A stretch of 52,635 nt of DNA, from contig CAMDLP010000019.1 of NCBI GenBank assembly GCA_945901795.1, forward strand, positions 1 to 52,635, written 5' to 3'. The stretch comes from Akkermansia muciniphila. Its GTDB lineage: Bacteria; Verrucomicrobiota; Verrucomicrobiia; Verrucomicrobiales; Akkermansiaceae. A program made the position numbers and the translations under genes. The notes under the pieces were generated by a model. It saw nothing but the letters and a program-made list of their open reading frames with translations, was not told the origin of the DNA and searched no databases. Positions 8,979-17,172 of this stretch are shown here, piece by piece (positions within the stretch are counted from its first letter, which is position 1; each line of letters opens with the position of its first letter).

Positions 8979-11594
8979 CTATTTTTGTCGGGGCTGTTCC
9001 TGTTGCCGCTGACGCGCCTGTTCCTGCTGCTCTTGCTGACGTTGCGCCTGCTCTTGCTGACGTTGCGCTTGCTCCTGTTGACGTTGCTGCGCTTGTTCTT
9101 GCTGACGTTGCGCTTGCTCTTGTTGACGTTGCTGCGCTTGCTCTTGTTGGCGTTGCTGAGCTTGCTCCTGTTGGCGCTGTTGAGCTTGTTCTTGCTGCCG
9201 TTGCGCTTGTTCTTGCTGCCGTTGCGCTTGCTCCTGTTGACGTTGTTGCGCTTGTTCTTGCTGACGTTGCGCTTGCTTATGTTGGCGCTGTTGCGCTTGT
9301 TCCTGTTGACGTTGTTGAGCTTGTTCCTGCTGCTTCATCGCTTCCCGCTGAGCATCGCGGGCCTGTTCGGCTTCACGTTGTTTTGCCTGTTGTTGGCTTT
9401 GGCGGGCTTGATCTTGTTGTTCGCGGCTCACCGCCTCCTTCTCAGCAGCATCGCGAGCCTTCTCCGACTCCTGCGCCTGCTGTTTCATCGCTTCCCGCTG
9501 AGCATCGCGGGCCTGCTCGGCTTCACGTTGTTTTGCCTGTTGTTGGCTTTGGCGGGCTTGATCTTGTTGTTCGCGGCTCACCGCATCCTTCTCAGCAGCA
9601 TCGCGAGCCTTCTCCGACTCCTGCGCCTGCTGCTTCATCGCTTCCCGCTGAGCGTCGCGAGCTTGCTCGGCTTCACGTTGTTTCTCTAGCTGTTGGTTTT
9701 GCCGAGCTTGCTCCTGTTGTTCGCGGCTCACCGCCTCCTTCTCAACATCGCGGGCTTTATCCGCCTCACGCTTTTTCTCCAGTTGCTGTGCTTGCTCCTG
9801 CTGATCGCGGTTGATCGCCTCCTTTTGGACATCGCGCGCTTGTTCGGCTTCACGCAATTTCTCCTGCTGCGCTTTCAATGCCTGCTCCTCCCGACTGCGC
9901 TTGGTCGCTTCCTTCTGAGCAACGAGTGCCTGCTCGCGCCGACTCGCATCCTGCTGGATTTTTTCGGTATCCACCGGACGCGCGGGCTTGTCGTCTGGAG
10001 CGACGCGAGGTTGGTCATTTTCCCGGGGCCTGCGCCGCTCGGTTGGCGATCCCGGAAGTTCCCGACCCTGATCCGGTTGTTGGACAAGGGGCTCCGGCAC
10101 CGCCTTTTCTTTCCCGTCCGGAGCGACCGGAATTTCCTTCTGCCCGGACTCGCGCTTGCCAAGATCCGCAGGCTGCGGGCGCTCCTGATTTCCTGCTGCG
10201 CCGTGCGCCTCCTTCTGGCGCGGTTGAGCCTCCGCCTGACGACGGCTTTCCTGCGAGCGCCGGGCACGGAGCTGGTCCAACTTCTCGCGTCCGCCCAGTT
10301 CCGTCACGGTCAGCTCGGCTTTGCTACGTCCCTCGTCACGGCTCTGGCGGTAGCGGCTGGCAACCTCGCTGTTCAGCGCTTCGTCGCGTTCGACTTTAAC
10401 GGATTCCATGCGGCCCTTGATCCGGGCAGGCTTGAGGGAGTCGTTCCATGCGGCGTCGATGTTAGGCGCGGCAACCACCAGCCGATCGCCCTGGAATTTC
10501 GGACGCATCGCCAGCGAGTCGCGGCTCTGACGGGCGTGTTGATCCACCTCCAGCCGATAGAACGGCAGCGGTCGGCCGATCCGGTCGGACACTCTATTGT
10601 ATTGCGGCCCGCCGGAAATGACCTGGCGGTTCTCGACGTGGATGTGGGTGATGTTGCGGGTTTGCTGGATGAACGTCACGTTGCGGGAAACCGGCAGACA
10701 GTGCCTGTAAACCGGGCTGCCGAAGTTACGGATTTCGACAAAATTAAACCAGAGCGCACCGATCCCGAACTGGACGTCCACGGTGGAATCCCAGGAATGC
10801 CCACGATAAGCCAAGGTCTCCGGCGGAAGCGGGGCCCAGCCGATGTGGCTGTCATTTTCACGCCATGAAACCCATGATGGAGCCCACTCGGTGCCCGGCA
10901 CCCAGATCCAGCCGCGGCCACGAAGCAAGGCCCAGCGGCCGTAATGATAGGTCGCCCAGCCGAAGGGCTCTTCGGAAATCCAGGTCCAGCCGCGATCGCT
11001 GCACGCCCAACGGCCGCGGGAATAGGGCCTCCAATTAGAATCCCGCACGAGCACCGGCTGCCAGACATAACCGTAGTCCGGCGTCTCGAACCAGGAGCCG
11101 TAAGAAGACAGCGAGTCGTAAAACATGCCATAATCCGCCACCGGCCGACTCTCCACGACCGGCACGAGTGCCAACGCCTCGCGCCCGGCCAAGTCCCGGT
11201 CACGCTCGCTGAGGTCATTTTGGCGGCCGCGAAGATCGCCATCTTTCTCCTCAAGATCCGACTGCAACTGCTCAAGCCTGCCCTCCCTGTTAGCCAGCGT
11301 CTCTTCGCGCTTGCGGATGGCTTCGTCTTGTGCGGCGACCGCCTCCCCCTGCTGACGCTCCAGTTCGGCGCGGTCTTCCTCGATTTGAAGCCGCTCGCGT
11401 TCGATCGCGTCTCGCTCTGTCGCTAGCTTCTGATCCTCGATCTGCTGTTCGAGATCACGCTGTCGCGCCGCAGCCTCGTTGTTTTTCTGTTCTAGCTCGG
11501 CGATCTTTTTCGCGACATCGGGCGATTGTTTGTCACAACCGGATGCGGCGAAGATGACCAAGGCGGCGATGGGAATCAGGTATGAGTTCTTCAT
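8979..11594 (-). CDS. DUF6600-like lipoprotein with very long Gln/Glu/Arg repeat tail
   Basis: An 871-residue protein. The signal peptide ends in lipobox AASGC. Residues ~28-145 are an acidic and basic coiled coil (IEDQKLATERDAIERERLQ). Residues ~155-265 are rich in Tyr, Trp and Gly with repeated GRW and W-x-P motifs (YGSWFETPDYGYVWQP, GRGWIWVPGTEWAPSWV). This is the pattern of DUF6600, usually found in envelope proteins. The final ~400 residues are low complexity: three 50-residue units (EQARDAQREAMKQQ core), then many copies of QRQQEQA. The mature protein is probably an envelope-anchored rod. The leucine-rich frame on the opposite strand is an artefact of these repeats. Confidence 0.82.
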   Translation of the reverse strand: MKNSYLIPIAALVIFAASGCDKQSPDVAKKIAELEQKNNEAAARQRDLEQQIEDQKLATERDAIERERLQIEEDRAELERQQGEAVAAQDEAIRKREETLANREGRLEQLQSDLEEKDGDLRGRQNDLSERDRDLAGREALALVPVVESRPVADYGMFYDSLSSYGSWFETPDYGYVWQPVLVRDSNWRPYSRGRWACSDRGWTWISEEPFGWATYHYGRWALLRGRGWIWVPGTEWAPSWVSWRENDSHIGWAPLPPETLAYRGHSWDSTVDVQFGIGALWFNFVEIRNFGSPVYRHCLPVSRNVTFIQQTRNITHIHVENRQVISGGPQYNRVSDRIGRPLPFYRLEVDQHARQSRDSLAMRPKFQGDRLVVAAPNIDAAWNDSLKPARIKGRMESVKVERDEALNSEVASRYRQSRDEGRSKAELTVTELGGREKLDQLRARRSQESRRQAEAQPRQKEAHGAAGNQERPQPADLGKRESGQKEIPVAPDGKEKAVPEPLVQQPDQGRELPGSPTERRRPRENDQPRVAPDDKPARPVDTEKIQQDASRREQALVAQKEATKRSREEQALKAQQEKLREAEQARDVQKEAINRDQQEQAQQLEKKREADKARDVEKEAVSREQQEQARQNQQLEKQREAEQARDAQREAMKQQAQESEKARDAAEKDAVSREQQDQARQSQQQAKQREAEQARDAQREAMKQQAQESEKARDAAEKEAVSREQQDQARQSQQQAKQREAEQARDAQREAMKQQEQAQQRQQEQAQQRQHKQAQRQQEQAQQRQQEQAQRQQEQAQRQQEQAQQRQQEQAQQRQQEQAQQRQQEQAQRQQEQAQQRQQEQAQRQQEQAQRQQEQQEQARQRQQEQPRQK
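8985..9330. repeat. Short tandem repeats encoding QRQQEQA-type heptads
   Basis: Some 15 imperfect copies of a 21- to 24-bp unit, alternating GTTGCGCTTG, CTGACGTTG and CTCCTGTTG segments on the + strand, encode the extreme C-terminus of the lipoprotein. Such arrays readily gain or lose units by slippage or recombination. Confidence 0.8.
9331..9780. repeat. 150-bp tandem repeat inside the DUF6600-like gene
   Basis: The phrase TTCATCGCTTCCCGCTGAGC recurs at 9334, 9484 and 9634, giving a 150-bp period, with a single T/C difference at the base before it. The first two units are almost identical over their full length; the third diverges after about 60 bp. Each unit encodes 50 residues of coiled-coil-like sequence. 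The near identity of units points to recent duplication. Confidence 0.85.
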
Positions 11595-11656
11595 GGTTTT
11601 CTGGAGTCAGCCCGTTACGACGCGACACGCGCGGGGGGCATTCATAAAATTTCGCA

Positions 11657-12319
11657 TCAAGGATTTCCAGCTGCGGCTACCTCGAAAACCACCTGCGGCT
11701 GGCCATTCCGGCCACCGGGGATTTCGCGGCGGGTCACTCTCGTTCCGAGCAAGTGCTCGATCATCCGCTGCTCCATCACGACGGCCCGCGGATAGCGTTC
11801 GAAAACCCGTTGCAGCGGGTTGTGAAATTCTTCGATCCGCAAGCCACCCTCCGGATCTTGCACGCAGCGGACCAGGCAGCCTTCCTTCCCTCTGAGAGAA
11901 GCCAGTTTGTCGGCCTTTTTACCAATCGACTGCGCTTTAGAAAGCAATGCTTGCCACTTCTCCTGCAGTTTTTGGAAGTGCTGGAAAAATAATTTATCCG
12001 GCGCGTTCTCGCCGAAAAGCGCCTTCAGTCCTTCCAGCAACTCGAGCGTGAAATCCGCCCCCGCCTGCGGGAACAGGGCATCCGCCTTGGCACTGAGGCT
12101 GTAAAAAATTTCCGGCCGCCCCACCACCGTCCGGGGAATCCGCGAGCGATCCAGATAGCCGGCCTTTTTGAGCTCCTCGCAATGCTGCTTCGCCGCCATG
12201 TAACTCACGTCCACCCGCCGGGCCAACTCGCTAACAGGCAAGCCACCGGACAGCTTGAGCTCCTCAAGCACCGCTCTCCATTGCGGTTTGATCAGGTCTT
12301 GGAATACGGGGAGAAGCAT
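11657..12319 (-). CDS. Winged-helix transcriptional regulator, SufR/ArsR-like
   Basis: A 220-residue protein. The N-terminal ~80 residues form a winged helix-turn-helix (LPVSELARRVDVSYMAAKQHCEELKKAG, then VGRPEIFYSLS), the layout of SufR- and ArsR-type repressors. The C-terminal half has the SufR-like arrangement (FHNPLQRVFERYP, then IEHLLGTRVTRREIPGG). The cysteines that bind the iron-sulfur cluster in SufR are not at the matching places (HNP instead of NCP; no Cys in the final segment). It may therefore sense something else. No suf genes are nearby. The target is unknown. Confidence 0.75.
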   Translation of the reverse strand: MLLPVFQDLIKPQWRAVLEELKLSGGLPVSELARRVDVSYMAAKQHCEELKKAGYLDRSRIPRTVVGRPEIFYSLSAKADALFPQAGADFTLELLEGLKALFGENAPDKLFFQHFQKLQEKWQALLSKAQSIGKKADKLASLRGKEGCLVRCVQDPEGGLRIEEFHNPLQRVFERYPRAVVMEQRMIEHLLGTRVTRREIPGGRNGQPQVVFEVAAAGNP

Positions 12320-12386
12320 GGCTAAGGCACTTTTCGTTTCATGGCGTGGCGGATTGCTGCGGGTGGATACGGAAAATCAGCGGCGC

Positions 12387-12782
12387 TTATTTGAAAAATT
12401 CCGGCGGCGGCGCGGGATGATCCGAGCCGAGCAGACGCTCGACTTGCGCGGCGGCTTTCATCTGATGCTCGTCCTTGATGTAAGCGGCGACCGTCCCGAG
12501 TGCGGCGACCAGCGCACCCCAATCGTCGCCAAAGCCCGCGCCGGGGATCATGTCCGGGATCAAATCGGTGGGTAAAACCAGATAGCCCAGCGCACCGACG
12601 ATGACGCCCTTCGCCCACGTCGGCGTGTCGCGATCCTGCAAGCAGTAGAAAAGCGTGAGGGCGGTGAGCAGGGTTTGCCGCCCGGCGCGGACCGCGGCCT
12701 TGCGCAAGGTGCGCCACAAACGCGGCGCGGAATACCAGCGAGGGGCGGAGAGCGGGATCGGTAAATGCGGAGGATCTGACAT
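12387..12782 (-). CDS. DUF1232 (YkvA-like) small membrane protein
   Basis: A 131-residue protein with the DUF1232 core: WAKGVIVGALGYLVLPTDLIPD followed closely by PGAGFGDDWGALVAAL. The LPTDLIPD motif between two hydrophobic segments defines the family, whose function is unknown. I chose the ATG at 12782 (MSDPPHLPIPL); the reading frame extends 15 codons further upstream. It starts about 120 bp from the divergent uracil-DNA glycosylase gene. Confidence 0.82.
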   Translation of the reverse strand: MSDPPHLPIPLSAPRWYSAPRLWRTLRKAAVRAGRQTLLTALTLFYCLQDRDTPTWAKGVIVGALGYLVLPTDLIPDMIPGAGFGDDWGALVAALGTVAAYIKDEHQMKAAAQVERLLGSDHPAPPPEFFK

Positions 12783-12902
12783 GAGCGGAACGGGCGAAAA
12801 CATGCCCCGGTTTCCCGCACCGGGCAAGGAGAAGCACCCGGCGGCGGCGGATCGGCGAATCCAGCGGTTGCACCCCGGCCGGCAAGTCGCTAGCGTCGCG
12901 GC

Positions 12903-13763
12903 GTGTCCCGTCCCGTCGATGTCCTCCTAGAATTTCTCGAAGCCGAGCAAGCCCGCGGGGTGACCCACGTGCATCTGGACGACGGCGCGCGCGGCGTCCT
13001 GCGCGAGGTTTTCAACTCCACCAAAGCCCAAAAAACCGCCCCGCCCCGCGAAGAGCCCGAAGCGCCGCCCGCGAAAATCACCTTGGACCCGCCCAAGCCT
13101 CCGGCCGCGGTCGCAAAAATTTCCATCGAAGGCACGACCCGTGAAGAGCAACTGGATTCGCTGCGCCGCCAGGCGGAGAACTGGCCACCCGCCAAATCGC
13201 TCAAATCCCTGCGCGAGACGATGGTCTTCTCCATCGGAAACCCCGAAGCGCGGGTGATGCTGGTGGGCGAAGCGCCCGGCTATCAGGAAGAGCGCGAGCG
13301 AAATCCTTTTGTCGGCGAGGCCGGCCAGAAGCTCGATGGCATCCTCAAGGCGATGGGACTCTCACGCGAGGAAACCTATATTTCCTACATCGTCAAATTC
13401 CGCCCGTCCACGCCGAATCAAACCACTAACAACCGCAAGCCGAACGCCGAGGAAATCGCCGCCTGCCTGCCCTTCATCCGCGCGGAGATTAGCATCGTCC
13501 GCCCGGCGTGCATCGTTGCGCTCGGCGAGACGGCGGCGGAAGGCCTGCTAGGAATCACCGGCATCGTCGCATCGATGCGGGAGAAGTGGCACGACTTCGA
13601 AGGCACGCCGGTGCGCGTCACCTATCACCCGAGCTACCTGCTGCGAACTAGCGACGGCCATCAGACCAAGCGCCAAGTCTGGGAAGACATGCTCGCGGTG
13701 ATGGAAAATCTCGACCTGCCGATCTCCGCGAAACAGCGCGGGTTCTTTTTGCCAAAAACGTGA
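12903..13763 (+). CDS. Uracil-DNA glycosylase, family 4-like, lacking most Fe-S cysteines
   Basis: A 286-residue protein starting at GTG. After a ~110-residue N-terminal extension (linker rich in Pro and Lys) comes a family 4-type UDG fold: GEAPG at 122-126, NPFVGEAGQKLD near 134, and the late motif YHPSYLLR with His242. These enzymes remove uracil from DNA in base excision repair. Family 4 normally binds a 4Fe-4S cluster through four cysteines. Here the N-terminal CxxC is absent, the KC of the third site is KF (Phe166), and only Cys188 of the fourth site remains. The protein may be a cluster-free variant; activity cannot be assumed. Confidence 0.85.
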   Translation: MSRPVDVLLEFLEAEQARGVTHVHLDDGARGVLREVFNSTKAQKTAPPREEPEAPPAKITLDPPKPPAAVAKISIEGTTREEQLDSLRRQAENWPPAKSLKSLRETMVFSIGNPEARVMLVGEAPGYQEERERNPFVGEAGQKLDGILKAMGLSREETYISYIVKFRPSTPNQTTNNRKPNAEEIAACLPFIRAEISIVRPACIVALGETAAEGLLGITGIVASMREKWHDFEGTPVRVTYHPSYLLRTSDGHQTKRQVWEDMLAVMENLDLPISAKQRGFFLPKT

Positions 13764-13769
13764 GACAGC

Positions 13770-13823
13770 CATTCTTGCCTGTTCTTCCAACCACACCCGT
13801 CATCCGAAAAACAGGCAAGAATG
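13770..13823. repeat. Inverted repeat with 14-bp perfect arms between convergent genes
   Basis: Arms at 13770-13783 and 13810-13823 are perfect inverted repeats (core CATTCTTGCCTGTT). The right arm is also the start of a smaller hairpin, ACAGGCA-AGAA-TGCCTGT at 13811-13828. It lies between the convergent UDG and LOG genes. It could terminate both transcripts, but the nested symmetry looks more like a dispersed REP-type repeat. Confidence 0.6.
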
Positions 13824-13829
13824 CCTGTA

Positions 13830-14642
13830 TCACAGGCCTTTTTCCCCAAGCACGCGCATCGCCTTGGGCGCGCGCTTGCGCCGCAGCCCGAACTGCCTAA
13901 CCGCGTGCCGCTGCAAATGAGCCGCCGCTTCCTCGACATCGTCCGTGAAGAATATCAGGTCCGGATCATCCGGGCTGAGCGTCCCCTCCTCCACCATTTG
14001 ATGGAGGAAATCCATCAACGGCTGCCAGTAATCCTTTCCCATCAGGATGATCGGGAAAATTTTCAGCTTGCCGGTCTGGATCAGCGTCATTGTCTCGAAC
14101 ATTTCATCCATCGTCCCCGATCCGCCGGGCAGGATGATGAAGGCGTAGGAATACTTCACCAGCACCACCTTGCGGGTGAAAAAATAGCGCATCGTCACTG
14201 ACCGCTGGACGTAGCGGTTGAGCTCCTGCTCGAAGGGCAGCTCGATGTTGACGCCGAGCGAGCGGCCGCCCGCCTCGAAGGCGCCTTGGTTTCCCGCCTG
14301 CATGATGCCCGGACCACCGCCGGTGACCACGGTGAAGCCGAGTTGCGCGCAGGCCGCCCCCATTTGCCGCGCCATCTCATAATATTGGCTCCCAGGTTTC
14401 GTCCTCGCGGAGCCGAAAATCGTCACACACGGTCCGGCGAAATGCAGCGCCCGGAAGCCCGTCAACAAATCTCTAGCAACCTGGATCAATGTCGCTAGAT
14501 CGCGGAGCCGGGAACTCGGCCCGGACAACAAGGTGCGGTCGGGCAACTCCAACTCGAAGATTTTCTGCTCGACGAACTCCTTCTCGGAAATCGGTTCCTC
14601 GACTTGTGGTAATTTCGGACACTCGGGTGAATTCACGGACAA
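13830..14642 (-). CDS. LOG-family Rossmann protein (TIGR00730-like)
   Basis: A 270-residue protein with the LOG signature PGGSGTMDEMFE at about residues 171-182 and the earlier GGGPGIMQAGNQGAFEAGG. The family includes cytokinin riboside 5'-monophosphate phosphoribohydrolases that release adenine-type bases from nucleotides, as well as many uncharacterised nucleotide hydrolases once mislabelled lysine decarboxylases. The PGGxGTxxE motif and the preceding Arg-containing segment support catalysis. The N-terminal ~50 residues are an acidic extension. A second, double-domain relative is encoded at 37901-38974. Confidence 0.85.
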   Translation of the reverse strand: MSVNSPECPKLPQVEEPISEKEFVEQKIFELELPDRTLLSGPSSRLRDLATLIQVARDLLTGFRALHFAGPCVTIFGSARTKPGSQYYEMARQMGAACAQLGFTVVTGGGPGIMQAGNQGAFEAGGRSLGVNIELPFEQELNRYVQRSVTMRYFFTRKVVLVKYSYAFIILPGGSGTMDEMFETMTLIQTGKLKIFPIILMGKDYWQPLMDFLHQMVEEGTLSPDDPDLIFFTDDVEEAAAHLQRHAVRQFGLRRKRAPKAMRVLGEKGL

Positions 14643-14689
14643 CTCTTAACACCATCCGAGCTTCCGGGAAAAACGAAAAACGCGCCACT

Positions 14690-14828
14690 TGGACTGCGTG
14701 CAGCCTGCTGCCGCTTTGATGCACGCAGCCTGCTGCGGCATGAGGCGGACGTTGGTTAGTAGAAACCGCGTCCACCCCCGCCAGCAGGCTGGCAACCCCG
14801 AAAGCGGCAGCAGGCTGCACGCAGTCCA
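14690..14828. repeat. Dispersed palindromic repeat, copy 1 (28-bp perfect inverted arms)
   Basis: Arms at 14690-14717 and 14801-14828 are perfect 28-bp inverted repeats. Between them is a second CGCAGCCTGCTGCGGCATG segment and a CGCCAGCAGGCTGGCAA segment, each internally hairpin-forming. A related, partly degenerate copy lies at 25509-25619, so this is a multi-copy element. The 200-bp gap 14643-14844 otherwise holds only the divergent upstream region of the LOG gene. Confidence 0.8.
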
Positions 14829-14844
14829 GGGCGACGACGCAAAA

Positions 14845-15468
14845 TCAGGCGGCGAAGTTCGCGGCGACCACGTCCCAGTTCACCACGCTCCAGAACGCGG
14901 CGATATAGTCGGGGCGGCGGTTCTGGTAGTTGAGGTAATAGGCGTGCTCCCAGACGTCGAGGCCGAGGATCGGCTTACCATCGCAACCGGCGATGGCCGC
15001 GCCCATGCAGGGGCAGTCCTGGTTGGCGGTGGAGCAGACGGCGAGCGAGCCGTCGGACTTTTTCACCAACCACGCCCAGCCGGAGCCGAAGCGGGTGAGT
15101 CCGGCCTTGCCGAATGCTTCCTTGAACGCGTCGAACGAGCCGAAGGCCTTGTCGATCGCCGCGGCGAGTTCACCGGAAGGAGCCTTTGCGCCGCTGGGGG
15201 CGATGACTTTCCAGAAAAACGAGTGGTTCGCGTGACCGCCGCCGTTGTTGCGGACCGCGCCGCGGATGTCCTCGGGGATCGAGGCGATGTCGCCGATGAT
15301 CTCGCAGAGTGACTTGGCTTCGAGCTCGGGCTTGCCAGCGAGCGCGTTGTTGAGATTGGTGATATACGCCTGATGGTGCTTCGAGTGGTGGATTTCCATC
15401 GTGCGGGCGTCGATATGGGGTTCGAGCGCATCGTAGGCGTAACCGAGGTCGGGGAGTGTGTGGGCCAT
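14845..15468 (-). CDS. sodA: Superoxide dismutase, Fe/Mn type
   Basis: A 207-residue enzyme converting superoxide to hydrogen peroxide and oxygen. It starts with [20 protein letters not shown], the usual N-terminus. Metal ligands are visible as the His in [12 protein letters not shown], a second His in the NHSFFW segment, and Asp and His in [19 protein letters not shown] chose the ATG at 15468, which begins the conserved fold; the longer frame adds 23 unrelated residues. Sequence alone does not settle the choice between iron and manganese, so the symbol is generic. No export signal is visible. Confidence 0.92.
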   Translation of the reverse strand: MAHTLPDLGYAYDALEPHIDARTMEIHHSKHHQAYITNLNNALAGKPELEAKSLCEIIGDIASIPEDIRGAVRNNGGGHANHSFFWKVIAPSGAKAPSGELAAAIDKAFGSFDAFKEAFGKAGLTRFGSGWAWLVKKSDGSLAVCSTANQDCPCMGAAIAGCDGKPILGLDVWEHAYYLNYQNRRPDYIAAFWSVVNWDVVAANFAA

Positions 15469-15574
15469 GGGAGTGTGTAGTTTGGTTTGCGTATCGCCAG
15501 GCCATCCGATACGACGAATGAGCGAAGCGACCGCCATACGAACCCGGACCGCACGCTATCCGCAAGGACAAACC

Positions 15575-17158
15575 ATGAATCTTCCTCCAGAAATCGCGCC
15601 CTATCTCCCGCAAATCATCGCCGCGATCGCGGGAATTTTCGTCGGTTGGTTGTTCACCCGGCTCGCCGCTTCCGGAAAAATTTCCGCCGGCAACGAGCGC
15701 TTGAAAGCCGAAGAACGCCGTTCCTTGGAAATCGAAGCCCGCCTCGCCCAGTCCGGCGCCGAGGCCGAGCGCAACGAGCAGGACGCCCAGACTTTCCGCA
15801 ACCAGCTCACTGAAATCCGCTCCCGTCTCGAAAGCGAGCTGAAGGCAGCCGCCGAGAAACAAGCCCTGCTCGAACGCGCGGAAATCAAGCTCTCCGACAC
15901 CTTCAAGGCGCTCTCCGCCGACGCCCTGCGCTCCTCGTCCGAGCAATTCCTCCAACTCGCGAAAACCTCGCTTTCCACCCAAACCGAAGAGGCGAAGGGC
16001 GAAATCGAAAAGCGCAAAACCGCCATCGAAACGCTCATCAAGCCGATGGCCGAGTCGCTCGGAAAATTCGATCTCCGCATCGGCGAGATCGAGAAATCCC
16101 GCGAAGGCGCTTACTCCGAGCTCCGCGAGCAAGTCCGCGCCCTCGGCGAAGGCCAGCTCGGCCTCCAGCGCGAGACCGCCTCGCTGGTCAAAGCCCTCCG
16201 CCAACCCACCGGCCGCGGCCAGTGGGGCGAAATGCAGCTCCGCCGCGTCGTCGAGCTCGCCGGCATGCAGGAGCACTGCGATTTCGAGGTGCAGCACAAT
16301 TCCACCACCGACGAGGGCAAGAAACTCCGTCCTGACCTCATCGTCCGCCTGCCGGGCGGCAAGACCATCGTCGTCGATTCCAAAACGCCGATGGATGGCT
16401 ACCTCGACGCGTTGGAAGCCAATGACGACACCGTCCGCGAGGAGGCGCTCAACCGCCACGCCCGCCAGGTTAGAACGCACATCCAACAGCTTTCCTCGAA
16501 AAACTACATCGCGCAATTCGCCCACACGCCCGAGTTCACCGTGCTGTTTTTACCGAGCGAGTCATTCTTCTCCGCCGCGCTCCAAAGCGACCCCGGCCTG
16601 ATCGAGCGCGGCGTGGACCAAGGCGTCATCCTCGCCACGCCGACCACGCTCATCGCGCTGCTGCGCGCGGTTTCCTACGGCTGGAGGCAGGAATCGATCG
16701 CGGAAAACGCCCGCGAGATTTCCCTGCTAGGCCGCACGCTGCACGAGCGCCTCGGCAAGCTCGCCGACCATTTCTCCAAACTCGGCCGCTCGTTAGGCAA
16801 CGCCGTCGAGCAATACAACAGTGCCATCGGCTCGTTCGAAACCCGCGTCCTCATCACCGCCCGCAAGTTCGAGGAGCTCAAGGCCGCGCCGGAAGCCGCC
16901 ACCATCGCCAACCTCGAACCGGTCGATAAAATCCCGCGCAGCTCGCAATCCACCGGTGCGCCACCCGCCGCGCTCGCCGCGCTCGCGAAAGCCAGCGAAG
17001 TCGCTGCGCGCCATCATGAACCCGTCACGCTAACACTCAATACCGAGGCCGCCGAAGCTCTCCTCGCACCCGGCGAGGACGACGATTTCACCTTCGTCCC
17101 CGACCCGCCCGCCAGCGCCCGCAGCGCGGCGGCAGATCTGAGATCGGCGTTAGAGTGA
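15575..17158 (+). CDS. rmuC: DNA recombination protein RmuC family
   Basis: A 527-residue protein. It has an N-terminal membrane helix ([14 protein letters not shown]), a coiled coil over residues ~35-200, and the RmuC nuclease-like core: [18 protein letters not shown], then [19 protein letters not shown], then [12 protein letters not shown]. RmuC limits rearrangements at inverted repeats in E. coli by an ill-defined mechanism; the core resembles restriction-type nucleases. The ATG at 15575 was chosen because the transmembrane helix follows directly. The gene ends 14 bp from the convergent glmS. Confidence 0.9.
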   Translation: MNLPPEIAPYLPQIIAAIAGIFVGWLFTRLAASGKISAGNERLKAEERRSLEIEARLAQSGAEAERNEQDAQTFRNQLTEIRSRLESELKAAAEKQALLERAEIKLSDTFKALSADALRSSSEQFLQLAKTSLSTQTEEAKGEIEKRKTAIETLIKPMAESLGKFDLRIGEIEKSREGAYSELREQVRALGEGQLGLQRETASLVKALRQPTGRGQWGEMQLRRVVELAGMQEHCDFEVQHNSTTDEGKKLRPDLIVRLPGGKTIVVDSKTPMDGYLDALEANDDTVREEALNRHARQVRTHIQQLSSKNYIAQFAHTPEFTVLFLPSESFFSAALQSDPGLIERGVDQGVILATPTTLIALLRAVSYGWRQESIAENAREISLLGRTLHERLGKLADHFSKLGRSLGNAVEQYNSAIGSFETRVLITARKFEELKAAPEAATIANLEPVDKIPRSSQSTGAPPAALAALAKASEVAARHHEPVTLTLNTEAAEALLAPGEDDDFTFVPDPPASARSAAADLRSALE

Positions 17159-17172
17159 AGCGGCGGTCTTGC

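Noticed and set aside
8973-9689. A 238-residue leucine-rich frame on the + strand
   Set aside because: It is the complement of Gln-rich repeats (CAA/CAG read as TTG/CTG) in the lipoprotein gene and has no independent support.
15170-16525. A 451-codon frame opposite rmuC and sod
   Set aside because: Overlaps two well-supported genes, and its C-terminal part is the sod gene read in another frame.
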